Part shown: piece after piece, positions 7,369 to 14,875 of the stretch
Layout of the letters: every line of letters starts with the position of its first letter
Numbering within the stretch: position 1 is the stretch's first letter
Virus record (IMG/VR): IMGVR_UViG_3300030329_006034
Location: 29,793-93,792 of that record
Reading direction: 5' to 3' (one strand)
From: a virus
Length of the DNA stretch: 64,000 nucleotides
Notes under the pieces: model-generated
Seen by the model: only the letters and a program-made list of their open reading frames with translations
What the model was told of the DNA's origin: nothing
The model's database searches: none
Made by a program: the position numbers and the translations under genes

Positions 7369-8146
7369 CTTCCACATATACTTTACGCTTAATGCTGTTA
7401 GCTCCTACGTCAAGCAGTTTGTTCCCGATAATACAATATTTGTATGGGATGAAAAGAAAGAGTATAAACCCAATATACGCAAGAGTATCCTTAAAGAATA
7501 TAAAGGTAATAGATCAAAAGATTTAACGCCGCATCAAAATAATGAGGTAATTAAATCTATTCTCTATTCTATGGGAATTAACTCTATTTTTCCCCGTGAG
7601 TTGGAAGCCGATGATATTGTCGCGTATATTTGCAGAGAACACGAAGGTACGAAGGTTATAGTTTCTGTAGATAGAGATTTTCTGCAACTGGTCAGTGCAG
7701 AGTGCACTTTATATGATCCCATCCGGAAAAAGTTCTTTGAAGAAGGAAATTTTGAAGAAGAGACAGGATATAGTGATGTATCGCAATGGTTTACAGCAAA
7801 ATGTTTAACAGGTGATAAGTCGGATAATGTACCAGGTATACCTCGTTTTGGTAAAGCATCAGTTAAAAGGTATTTTGAGGATCCTAGCTATATGCTAGAC
7901 GAAAAACAGCGAGAAATATTCAAACGAAATTTAGATATATTTTGTTTAGATAAGTATGAGTCGCTTCCAGATGAAAAGCAGTACTATAAGGAACAATTAG
8001 AAGTTAAAATAGACCCCTGTTATAAGACGTTCCTTGAGCATTGTGAAGAACACTCGTTTAAGCGTATTCTTGATAAAAAAGAAGACTGGCATAATTTGTT
8101 TTTTATGAAAAGTCTGTATAATAAGTTAAATGATATCGCTTCCTGA
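7262..8146 (+). CDS. rnh: 5'-3' exonuclease / RNase H, FEN family (T4 Rnh-like)
   Basis: The protein starts MKTLIIDGNNLIHRTF, the first metal-binding Asp block of FEN/PIN nucleases, so I use the ATG at 7262 rather than the in-frame codon at 7238. Further acidic motifs are LEADDIVAYI near residue 115, VSVDRDFLQL near 135 and TGDKSDNVPGIPRFG near 180, the helix-hairpin-helix block. Its 294 residues match T4 RNase H (305). It removes RNA primers and flaps on the lagging strand, in keeping with its place just before primase. It overlaps the upstream gene by 107 bases and the next by 17. Confidence 0.88.
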   Translation: MKTLIIDGNNLIHRTFYTAKTQSKKTNNHSDYQVSNFHIYFTLNAVSSYVKQFVPDNTIFVWDEKKEYKPNIRKSILKEYKGNRSKDLTPHQNNEVIKSILYSMGINSIFPRELEADDIVAYICREHEGTKVIVSVDRDFLQLVSAECTLYDPIRKKFFEEGNFEEETGYSDVSQWFTAKCLTGDKSDNVPGIPRFGKASVKRYFEDPSYMLDEKQREIFKRNLDIFCLDKYESLPDEKQYYKEQLEVKIDPCYKTFLEHCEEHSFKRILDKKEDWHNLFFMKSLYNKLNDIAS

Positions 8147-9191
8147 AGACTTTGTTATACTTAAGTTTTTTGAACTAGGCTTTTATCCAAAGTATAATAA
8201 ATTTAATAACGTTTATCAATGCAGCTGTCCTATCTGCAGAGAAGGTAAATCGTTAGGCAAGAAAAGACGGTGTTATTATATTCCGAAAAACGAAAATATA
8301 TTTTGTCATAACTGCGGCTGGTCTGGCAAGCCATTAAGATGGATAAAGGAAGTTTCAGGTACTACAGATAAAGACATAATTAAAGAATTAAAAGACCATG
8401 TTCCAGATGCTAAAGATATTATCGATAGAGATCAAGATACTAAACCAGACTTTAAAGTCACTACCTTACCTAAGGACTGTATTAATTTGTCTGACGAGCT
8501 TCAGCTTGACTTTTATAGTAACAGCAACGTTGTTACGGCTGTTCGGCATTTAATTAAGGAAAGGCGGTTAGATACTGCCGTAAATAAACCTTCAGCGTTA
8601 TATGTATCATTAACTGACATGGTTCATAAGAATAGACTCGTTATACCGTTTTTTAATGAGAGTGATGAGATTGAGTTTTATCAAACTAGGACAGTCCTAA
8701 ACAAAGACAAAAAAGTTAAACCAAAATACCTAGGAAAGGTAAACGCGGAAAAAACTTTGTTTAATATTGATCGAGTAAGCAGTGATCATGATTGTGTTTA
8801 TATATTTGAGGGACCTATTAACGCATTCTTTACAAAAAATTCTGTTGCTGTGGCAGGAATTACTGAACGAGGTAAATCATTTACTCAACGACAGGAAGAG
8901 CAGTTAAATACAACGCTTAAATGGTATGATAAGACGTGGATACTTGATTCACAATGGGTTGATCAAGCATCCTTAGTAAAGTCTGAAGTATTACTAAAAC
9001 AAGGGGAGAGAGTGTTTATTTGGCCAGAAAAATTTGGGAGGAAATTTAAAGACTTTAACGATATTGCAATTGCTTGTAAGATAGATGAGATTAAGTGGAA
9101 ATTTATAGAAAAAAATACCTTCGACGGAATCGAAGGTATTGTAAGGTTATCCGAAATTAAAAAATATCGAAATCAGACGTATTTAAACTGA
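8130..9191 (+). CDS. gp61: DNA primase (T4 gp61)
   Basis: The 353-residue primase has an N-terminal zinc-binding domain with CSCPIC near residue 32 and CHNCGW near 58, then a TOPRIM-type core with VYIFEGPINAFFT (metal-binding Glu) and a later ILDSQWVDQAS block. T4 gp61 is 342 residues. It synthesises RNA primers for lagging-strand replication with helicase gp41. The ATG lies inside the end of the nuclease gene. The 3' end overlaps the convergent minus-strand gene by 19 bases and contains a hairpin that reads as a terminator on the opposite strand. Confidence 0.9.
   Translation: MISLPEDFVILKFFELGFYPKYNKFNNVYQCSCPICREGKSLGKKRRCYYIPKNENIFCHNCGWSGKPLRWIKEVSGTTDKDIIKELKDHVPDAKDIIDRDQDTKPDFKVTTLPKDCINLSDELQLDFYSNSNVVTAVRHLIKERRLDTAVNKPSALYVSLTDMVHKNRLVIPFFNESDEIEFYQTRTVLNKDKKVKPKYLGKVNAEKTLFNIDRVSSDHDCVYIFEGPINAFFTKNSVAVAGITERGKSFTQRQEEQLNTTLKWYDKTWILDSQWVDQASLVKSEVLLKQGERVFIWPEKFGRKFKDFNDIAIACKIDEIKWKFIEKNTFDGIEGIVRLSEIKKYRNQTYLN
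9109..9139 (-). terminator. Rho-independent terminator for the minus-strand gene at 9173-9610
   Basis: A perfect 10-bp stem (9115-9124 with 9130-9139) encloses a 5-base loop and, read on the minus strand, is followed by a run of seven T (9115-9109). It lies 34 bases beyond the stop of the minus-strand gene and inside the coding end of gp61, so the primase sequence accommodates a terminator for its convergent neighbour. Confidence 0.75.
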
Positions 9192-9610
9192 GCGTTACCA
9201 GTTTGTGCAAGGTAACCTTTAAACGACTCGTTTAGTGCTGCGAGCTCTGTAGCAACTCTAGCAATTTTACGCTGTTCAGAGGCTTTCATTCGATCAAAGA
9301 TGGTATCAGGCTCTGCATTAGCTAAAAGAGTTTGAATAGAGTTGGGTGACGACCCATTTAAGTACTCTAAGAAGGTTTCAATTTCACCAACCCATCCTTC
9401 GAGGGTAGCTCTCATAGCTGCATTACGCTCGCTTACAGCTTGCGCAGCTTTTACATTAGGATCTTCTTCTACGGCAGTCTCATCAACATCAATATTAACA
9501 TCAAAGTCTTCTGCACTTGTACCATCCTCTAATTCTGCCTCAAAAGCTTCTCGCTCTTCTACTGCTTGTTCAGTGAGAGATTTAAAAAAACGTCTTTCGA
9601 ATTTAGTCAT
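9173..9610 (-). CDS. Acidic late protein, 145 aa, unknown
   Basis: No family was recognised. The N-terminus is charged and helical (MTKFERRFFKSLTEQAVEE), followed by an acidic Asp/Glu-rich linker (DVNIDVDETAVEEDP) and a helical C-terminal part. Such composition is common in phage head-internal or scaffold-associated proteins. A late-promoter variant ACTAAATA ends 5 bases before the ATG, and a terminator follows the gene, making it a one-gene late unit. It is divergent from the late gene at 9643. Confidence 0.7.
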   Translation of the reverse strand: MTKFERRFFKSLTEQAVEEREAFEAELEDGTSAEDFDVNIDVDETAVEEDPNVKAAQAVSERNAAMRATLEGWVGEIETFLEYLNGSSPNSIQTLLANAEPDTIFDRMKASEQRKIARVATELAALNESFKGYLAQTGNAQFKYV

Positions 9611-9615
9611 AAAAT

Positions 9616-9623
9616 TATTTAGT
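9616..9623 (-). promoter_or_regulatory. Late promoter variant ACTAAATA
   Basis: There are five bases between the element and the ATG at 9610 (minus strand). It has one mismatch to NATAAATA and the exact common spacing. It is arranged back to back with the plus-strand late promoter at 9630. Confidence 0.55.
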
Positions 9624-9629
9624 CTCTAG

Positions 9630-9637
9630 CATAAATA
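9630..9637 (+). promoter_or_regulatory. T4-type late promoter CATAAATA
   Basis: The element ends 5 bases before the ATG at 9643. The 16-base string from the element to the ATG is identical to that at 56801-56816. Confidence 0.8.
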
Positions 9638-9642
9638 ATTAC

Positions 9643-10014
9643 ATGGATGGAGCGGAATTTCCTTATAGTGTAGGCCCAGAAGATAAGCCTATTAATTTTC
9701 ATATGAATGTACAGGATCAAATATCTATGTACAAAGATAATGAAAAAGATCAAAAGGCGCCGCCTATTTTACCGTTTGATCTTGAACCCATGAATCAAGA
9801 GCTGTGTGAAGTTTTCTCTAGACTAGCAAATATACGTAATATGTTAGCTCGCGCAGTTAATCAACCAGTACAGGGTGATCCTACAGAACTACCATATGAT
9901 CAAGCAGCTGGAAAAATTAATAAGGGTGCGGTACAAAACATAACCAATAAAATTGATCAGATTAATGACTTGATACTTGATATTCCGGGTGACTTGGCTA
10001 AAATAGCTATATGA
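9643..10014 (+). CDS. Hypothetical late protein (123 aa)
   Basis: No family was recognised. An N-terminal region with no clear structure (FPYSVGPEDKPINFHMNV) is followed by helices, including LCEVFSRLANIRNMLARAV and VQNITNKIDQINDLILDI, the latter coiled-coil-like. A strong late promoter places it with virion or assembly genes. It overlaps the following membrane-protein gene by 4 bases (ATGA), so the pair is probably co-translated. Confidence 0.65.
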   Translation: MDGAEFPYSVGPEDKPINFHMNVQDQISMYKDNEKDQKAPPILPFDLEPMNQELCEVFSRLANIRNMLARAVNQPVQGDPTELPYDQAAGKINKGAVQNITNKIDQINDLILDIPGDLAKIAI

Positions 10015-10469
10015 CTATTTTAAGGTCGCTTCTTATTACCATATTAGTATCAGCTGCTATTGGTTTTGGATTGCGTAATGTATTTGGATTCTGGGAAACA
10101 GCAGTTCTCGCTTTTGTTGTACAATTTTTAGCAGCGTTTATTGTCTCCTCTTTAAAAATAAACAGAGTAGATAATTTAACTGCGGAATTTGAAAACGAAC
10201 TACAGCAACTACTTGACTTAAGTGAAGTATCTATATCTTGCCCTTGCGGGAATTACTCCTTTACTGAGAATGTATTCATGAATATGGAAAGCGCATACAC
10301 TTGTGAAAAATGTAATAATGAATTTAGACTCGAAATTAATGTAACACCAACTCTTCTTACTCAGCCTATTAGTATTAACCAAACCTTTGCTGATCTTACA
10401 AAAGAAGAACTTCCAGAAGATGACGAAATTAAAATCACCTCTGAGTACAAGCAAGGAACGGAACTATAA
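10011..10469 (+). CDS. Membrane protein with a zinc-ribbon tail (152 aa)
   Basis: Two hydrophobic segments near residues 4-24 and 28-48 predict an N-terminal membrane hairpin. A soluble part follows with CPCG near residue 77 and CEKC near residue 97, a four-Cys zinc-ribbon pattern. An acidic tail ends the protein. It is co-transcribed with the preceding late gene. I know no T4 counterpart. It could anchor a small zinc domain on the inner face of the host membrane; that function is a guess. Confidence 0.65.
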   Translation: MTILRSLLITILVSAAIGFGLRNVFGFWETAVLAFVVQFLAAFIVSSLKINRVDNLTAEFENELQQLLDLSEVSISCPCGNYSFTENVFMNMESAYTCEKCNNEFRLEINVTPTLLTQPISINQTFADLTKEELPEDDEIKITSEYKQGTEL

Positions 10470-10538
10470 TATAGTTGTATAGAATATGAACATTGATAGG
10501 TTTATCTTAAAAGATAGTAGTCCCAATACAATGGAATT
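10456..10538 (+). repeat. Promoter plus 5'-coding repeat, copy 1
   Basis: These 83 bases align without gaps to 11055-11137 (offset 599). The first 30 bases, upstream of the ATG, match at 28 positions and carry TATAAT at 10465-10470. The first 18 codons remain similar (both encode an LKD.S..TME pattern). This looks like duplication of a promoter with the start of a gene. Confidence 0.8.
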
Positions 10539-11052
10539 ACAATTTAACTCTCAAATACAACAAGATAAGTGGATTTGTCAAGTGCTTGAAAATCTAAAAA
10601 ACGGAACATGGGTCGATATAGGTTGTGGAGCTCCAATATATATCAATAATACTTACGTACTAGAAAATCAGCTAGGATGGAAAGGAATATCATTAGATCT
10701 CGATAAGAGTTCAACTGATCAATGGAGAGAAGTAGGTAGAGATACTAAAATGGTCTTTAATCAAGATGCTTTAACTACTGATTATAAAAAATTATTTGAA
10801 GAATGTAATATGCCTAAAGTTATAGATTATCTTTCTCTAGATCTTGAACCTCCGCAGTTAACATTACAGGCGTTATATAAAATACCTTTTGATGATTATA
10901 AGTTTAAGTGTGTAACTTATGAAACTGATGTTTATCGAACTCTAGAAACAGTTGAGCCTTCAAGAAAGCTTTTTGCAGAAAAAGGCTACATTTTAGTTCA
11001 AGAGATGGGTAGTCAAGATGACTTTTATATACATCCTGATTGCGTTAATTAG
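10486..11052 (+). CDS. FkbM-like SAM-dependent methyltransferase
   Basis: The 188-residue protein has the SAM-binding block TWVDIGCGAPIYINNT near residue 40, then GWKGISLDLD (acidic residue after strand 2) and YLSLDLEPPQ near residue 115, the pattern of FkbM-type methyltransferases that often act on sugar hydroxyls. The C-terminal EKGYILVQEMGSQDDFY completes the family layout. It probably modifies a glycan or small molecule. The promoter just upstream is a TATAAT type shared with the next gene, so it should be expressed early rather than late. Its N-terminal codons belong to a duplicated segment. Confidence 0.7.
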   Translation: MNIDRFILKDSSPNTMELQFNSQIQQDKWICQVLENLKNGTWVDIGCGAPIYINNTYVLENQLGWKGISLDLDKSSTDQWREVGRDTKMVFNQDALTTDYKKLFEECNMPKVIDYLSLDLEPPQLTLQALYKIPFDDYKFKCVTYETDVYRTLETVEPSRKLFAEKGYILVQEMGSQDDFYIHPDCVN

Positions 11053-11054
11053 TA

Positions 11055-11137
11055 GAACGGAACTATAATATAATTATATAGAATATGAAAAATTTTAAAT
11101 TTAATTTAAAAGATGGTAGTACCAAAACAATGGAATT
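11055..11137 (+). repeat. Promoter plus 5'-coding repeat, copy 2
   Basis: The gapless counterpart of 10456-10538. It carries TATAAT at 11064-11069 and the ATG at 11085 at the same relative position as copy 1. Confidence 0.8.
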
Positions 11138-11318
11138 TGATGAACTAGTTCGTTGGGCGTGTTTAATTGAAGCTCTTGAAGTAGTTGGCGGTCAAGAAGA
11201 CGTAGATGTAGATAGTGATAAATGGATTAAACCCTTAGCTTTCCAAAAGTATATCGACGAAAGATATCACTCTATGAGACATGACCTTAAGGTTGAGGCT
11301 TCTTTAGGTAATTTGTAA
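11085..11318 (+). CDS. Small protein (77 aa) sharing its N-terminus with the methyltransferase
   Basis: No domain was recognised. The first 18 codons resemble those of the methyltransferase gene at 10486, after which the sequences diverge (here WACLIEALEVVGGQEDVDVD and KYIDERYHSMRHDL). It has its own copy of the TATAAT promoter. It may be a new small gene built by joining a duplicated promoter and start region to other sequence. It ends one base before the convergent fusion gene. Confidence 0.6.
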   Translation: MKNFKFNLKDGSTKTMEFDELVRWACLIEALEVVGGQEDVDVDSDKWIKPLAFQKYIDERYHSMRHDLKVEASLGNL

Positions 11319-11319
11319 G

Positions 11320-13629
11320 CTAAGACTGTATAATTGTTATTTCGTTTCCGTTTTCGAGGTTAAAAGTCTCTCGTAGTGGGAGTTGTGAAATTAGTTCTAT
11401 AAAGTCCGGTTTATATCTTTTCATATTTTTTTCCCAACGAATTGCCCAACATGAAATAATTGTGTTGTTAATTTCTGCGAAAAGTGGGTATAATCTACAC
11501 GGAGCCGGTTCCCAGTCCGGAGCATCGTTTATTTCCGCACTAATGTAATATTTTTCCCAATTAAAATTTTTATTTAACTTAATATTTAATGTCCCTGGGT
11601 AAGGTAATTCTTCAGTGTATGTAGCTATATCTATTATTCGCGAATTATCATTTCTAACAAACGCTTTAGACGCGCCGCCTGCACCGCTTCTAACTGTCCC
11701 GGTATAAATTACCTTGGGCTGCTCTAATATAAAATATTCTGATTTTTCTTTTAAAACAGAATATCTTTTTAAGAGATTTTTCCACTTCGGGACATTTTTA
11801 TGATGTCTAGTAGGTTGATCATAGCACTTTAAAGCGTTCATTTTCTGTTCATAAACTTCATCTGTTAATTTAAACTCTGTACCGGAGCCATAACCAAAAA
11901 ATAACTTTGGCACGTTTGGGATATTTGCTACGACCCACTTATGAATAAATTTATGATGTTTATGACCATATTCACCTGCTTCAGAATGCGTTACAATTAA
12001 GTCGTATTTTGATATCATATCAATTAACATATCTGGCATCTCCAAGGTAGTAGATTTTTTAACTTCGACGAATGGCAGTGACATTGCATTTGTAATACCT
12101 AAGGTGTTTGCAGCTCTAATATAACAAACAGACCGGACTTTATCTTCAATATCAGCAGGAACAGAGCAAGTTAAGCTATCCCACGTTTTATCTGGGTTCG
12201 ACGCAATTAAACCACCGGCCCAACATGTTTCATCATCTGGATGAGCTCCTATAACTAGTATTCGCTCCGCAGCATTAATAATATTATTAATTTTTGGTTT
12301 TTGAATTTTGGTGTATACGGTTAACGATTCATAATCATGAGATCTTTTAAACAGCCCTGAGTCGTCTACCAGTTGATGTGCAATTTTACCTTTATTTGAT
12401 TTTTTAAACATTATCATTTTACCGTCATCTTTTAGCATTGTATATAATGTTTCAATTAATTTAATATCTGTCGTTTGCCCGTAGTCCTCAATATCTTTAC
12501 CTCTTTTACTACAATATTTTTTGCTATATTCACAAAGGTGAAAATTCGTAATAATATCAAAATTATTTAAAAAAGGTGCTGTATTTAAGGTATACATGTC
12601 CCCATAAAATGCTTTATACTTGAGACATAATTCCGGATCTGTCTGTAACATATTCATATATTCCTGATATTCTTTAATCGACGCAGTAATACCTAATATA
12701 TTGTGATTTCTAAGATTATCGCCTACCATATGGTGACCACCGGTGCCGATATGAAATATAGATAGATCGCTAGTGTTTAAGGACGCCACGTAATCAATAA
12801 AATGCTTATCACATGGGCATCTTTTATAATCAAATTTACACGATTTATTATATGTGTTAAATTTTTTAATAGGAGGCGGTATCTCTACATTTTTTTTATT
12901 TTTTACCGTATTTAATACATGAAGCACATCCTTTGTGTGCTTGTCATCAAAAGTCCAATTTTCTTTAATGAATCTTTTGTCTCTTAATTCGTGTTGTTTA
13001 GGGTTACCATGAAAGTAGACATATCGAGCTGCTGGTGGAATTCCTGCGTCGAAGTCACCTTCGTTACAGTGCTTTTTATAGCTTACTAGTTGACCCGGTG
13101 TTACGTCATCCCATAGAGCATCTGGTTTTACGTAATCATTAAGCCAGAACATTTCTGAAAACTGACCCTTTAAAAAATATTTTCTGTTATGAATGTCGTC
13201 GTTTTTGTTCTTTAACCACGTATTCCAGACGTAGTCAGCTTTATCTGAATTTAAAGAGACGAAACCATTGCAAAGCTTACATAAACGCCCGGGATTACGA
13301 GGGACAATGTAAGATTCTTGCCGGTGTTCTATGTCTTCTGGTGACTTAATAAATAACCCATCGAGATCCATTATTATAGCACGTTCTTTAACGATTTCAG
13401 GTCTATACATTTCTAACTTGCAACACCAACCTCTTTCTGAGTTTATAAAAGGATATGTTTGAATTTCCGGAAGAAAGCCACTTTCAAAATCAGTAACTAC
13501 ACTTAAGGTGGAGTCTGGAGACCATTTTTTAATGTTTGAGTAGAGAGAATTTACCCACTGCGGGTTATATCCCGCTCCGAAATCTCGAAACTTAGAGGGT
13601 CTTTTAAATAATGTGGTTACGTAATTCAT
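11320..13629 (-). CDS. Four-part glycan enzyme: glycosyltransferase, methyltransferase-like, PIG-L deacetylase, CTP-riboflavin-kinase-like domain
   Basis: The 769-residue protein shows several units. Residues 1-230 resemble a GT8-type glycosyltransferase (SVVTDFESG, then IIMDLDGLFI as the DXD site). Residues 275-450 look like a degenerate methyltransferase (FHIGTGGHHMVGDN, DDGKMIMFKK). Residues 455-610 are a PIG-L-type N-deacetylase with VIGAHPDDETCWAGG near 463 and GEYGHKHHK near 556, which supply the zinc ligands. Residues 640-769 match archaeal CTP-dependent riboflavin kinase (DUF120): GTVRSGAGG, PYPGTLNIKL near 678 and LPLRETFNLENGNEI at the end. It overlaps the sialyltransferase-like gene by 4 bases, the last of an operon of glycan genes. 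Substrates are unknown; deacetylation of an N-acetyl sugar is likely for the PIG-L part. Confidence 0.8.
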   Translation of the reverse strand: MNYVTTLFKRPSKFRDFGAGYNPQWVNSLYSNIKKWSPDSTLSVVTDFESGFLPEIQTYPFINSERGWCCKLEMYRPEIVKERAIIMDLDGLFIKSPEDIEHRQESYIVPRNPGRLCKLCNGFVSLNSDKADYVWNTWLKNKNDDIHNRKYFLKGQFSEMFWLNDYVKPDALWDDVTPGQLVSYKKHCNEGDFDAGIPPAARYVYFHGNPKQHELRDKRFIKENWTFDDKHTKDVLHVLNTVKNKKNVEIPPPIKKFNTYNKSCKFDYKRCPCDKHFIDYVASLNTSDLSIFHIGTGGHHMVGDNLRNHNILGITASIKEYQEYMNMLQTDPELCLKYKAFYGDMYTLNTAPFLNNFDIITNFHLCEYSKKYCSKRGKDIEDYGQTTDIKLIETLYTMLKDDGKMIMFKKSNKGKIAHQLVDDSGLFKRSHDYESLTVYTKIQKPKINNIINAAERILVIGAHPDDETCWAGGLIASNPDKTWDSLTCSVPADIEDKVRSVCYIRAANTLGITNAMSLPFVEVKKSTTLEMPDMLIDMISKYDLIVTHSEAGEYGHKHHKFIHKWVVANIPNVPKLFFGYGSGTEFKLTDEVYEQKMNALKCYDQPTRHHKNVPKWKNLLKRYSVLKEKSEYFILEQPKVIYTGTVRSGAGGASKAFVRNDNSRIIDIATYTEELPYPGTLNIKLNKNFNWEKYYISAEINDAPDWEPAPCRLYPLFAEINNTIISCWAIRWEKNMKRYKPDFIELISQLPLRETFNLENGNEITIIQS

Positions 13630-14195
13630 TCGTATTTTACAATTGTTATTTTATTTCTTATTGATTGTAGCCAAGTTTGTTCGAGCTCCGGTCTATGGAA
13701 CCGGCTATTTTTTTTGCCTCCAGGTCTGCAGGGCCAGGTTCTCGACTTAAGTCCATCAAATCCAAATACTGTAGATGATGCTGGGTGAAAAATAGTCATA
13801 AGCGCATGCACCGTTGTAGCCCCTGTTGTAGGTTCCTTATAAATTAGATTTTTACACTCTTTTACTGCCTTAACCGGTAAGTGATATTCTACGTGTTTTG
13901 AACGACGCGTCGACATTATAAGTGACTTATAATGTCGCCGTTGTATGCTGTTCCAAAGCCACTGCATTTTATATGTTTTTCTTAGTAATGACATCGCACA
14001 AATCATAATATCTGTGCGGTTTCCGAGACTCTCTGATAGCTCTGGTATAGGAAATTGAAAATTAAATCTAATAACAACGTCGTGTTCATCAATCCACGAT
14101 CCATCCTTTTTTTCTATAATTTTTTCACAATTTCCAACAACAGCAACACTTTTCCCATCAATTAAATGAGATGCATATGTTAAATCCTTACTCAT
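13626..14195 (-). CDS. Sialyltransferase-like protein (GT29 family motifs)
   Basis: The 189-residue protein has SVAVVGNCEKI near residue 16 and IDEHDVVIRFNF near 35, closely matching sialylmotif L of GT29 (CAVVGNSG ... ID.HD.V.R.N), and PTTGATTVHALMTIF followed by VFGFDG near 122-147, matching sialylmotif S. GT29 enzymes move sialic acid, or in bacteria and phages related nonulosonic sugars, from CMP donors. It is shorter than animal enzymes and lacks a membrane anchor, as expected for a cytoplasmic phage enzyme. It starts on the stop of the upstream gene (1-base overlap) and overlaps the downstream fusion gene by 4 bases. Confidence 0.7.
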   Translation of the reverse strand: MSKDLTYASHLIDGKSVAVVGNCEKIIEKKDGSWIDEHDVVIRFNFQFPIPELSESLGNRTDIMICAMSLLRKTYKMQWLWNSIQRRHYKSLIMSTRRSKHVEYHLPVKAVKECKNLIYKEPTTGATTVHALMTIFHPASSTVFGFDGLKSRTWPCRPGGKKNSRFHRPELEQTWLQSIRNKITIVKYE

Positions 14196-14875
14196 TAATA
14201 CGGGGCTAATGAATCTATAGGCTCTTTTCTAGCTATGTTAATTTCTGATTCAACAGGAGAAAAGTTAACCAGGTCAATATTGAGTTTTTCGCAGCTTTCT
14301 AAAGCTAATTTAAATTTGTCCTTTAAGCGTGTAGCTCCAAGACGGAGAGGATCCGGGGTACTGTACGAACCGTAGAAAGAATCTGCTTCTAAATTTTTGA
14401 AGAAGTTCTCACCCCACTCTTGTATACTTGACTCTGTTTTATTGCAAAATTGATTCTGTAAATTGGGTCTCTTTGCTTGGTTCCACTTTTCAACCTTAGC
14501 TGGGTTGTAGTCGTGATCAAATCCTAAGAGACAAATCTTTTCTGGACGTAGCGACATCATTATCCAGTATAACCCCATAAAAAATATAGTGTACCCGCAA
14601 TGATGCTGCGGTGACTTAATATCCCAATTAAAATAATTTTTTGCGTCTTCAGCTGTTTTAGCGTATTCGTGAAATCCTACTTCTGTTCCAAATTTAAATT
14701 CACCTGGCTTAGGCTTTTGTTCTGATGGAAAATCTCCAGAACGTATCCAAGCATCGACTGGGTGATTTCTAAATAACCTCCATGCATTATTTACACAACA
14801 TACTGCATAATCATCAAGACTTACCGCGTCAACGAGTTTGGCTGAATTACCGCTTCCTACATATAATACTTTCAT
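14195..14875 (-). CDS. Sialyltransferase-like / DUF115-type glycosyltransferase
   Basis: The 226-residue protein begins VLYVGSGNSAKLVDA, a Rossmann-type GxGxS block, then VCCVNNAWRLF and PVDAWIRSGDFP. The centre has HCGYTIFFMGLYWIMMSL and EKICLLGFDHDYN. This order resembles GT42 and DUF115-type transferases, which use CMP-sugars or act on flagellin and surface glycans. The exact family is uncertain. It overlaps the GT2 gene by 4 bases, so it belongs to the same operon. It is probably a second transferase acting on the same glycan. Confidence 0.55.
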   Translation of the reverse strand: MKVLYVGSGNSAKLVDAVSLDDYAVCCVNNAWRLFRNHPVDAWIRSGDFPSEQKPKPGEFKFGTEVGFHEYAKTAEDAKNYFNWDIKSPQHHCGYTIFFMGLYWIMMSLRPEKICLLGFDHDYNPAKVEKWNQAKRPNLQNQFCNKTESSIQEWGENFFKNLEADSFYGSYSTPDPLRLGATRLKDKFKLALESCEKLNIDLVNFSPVESEINIARKEPIDSLAPY

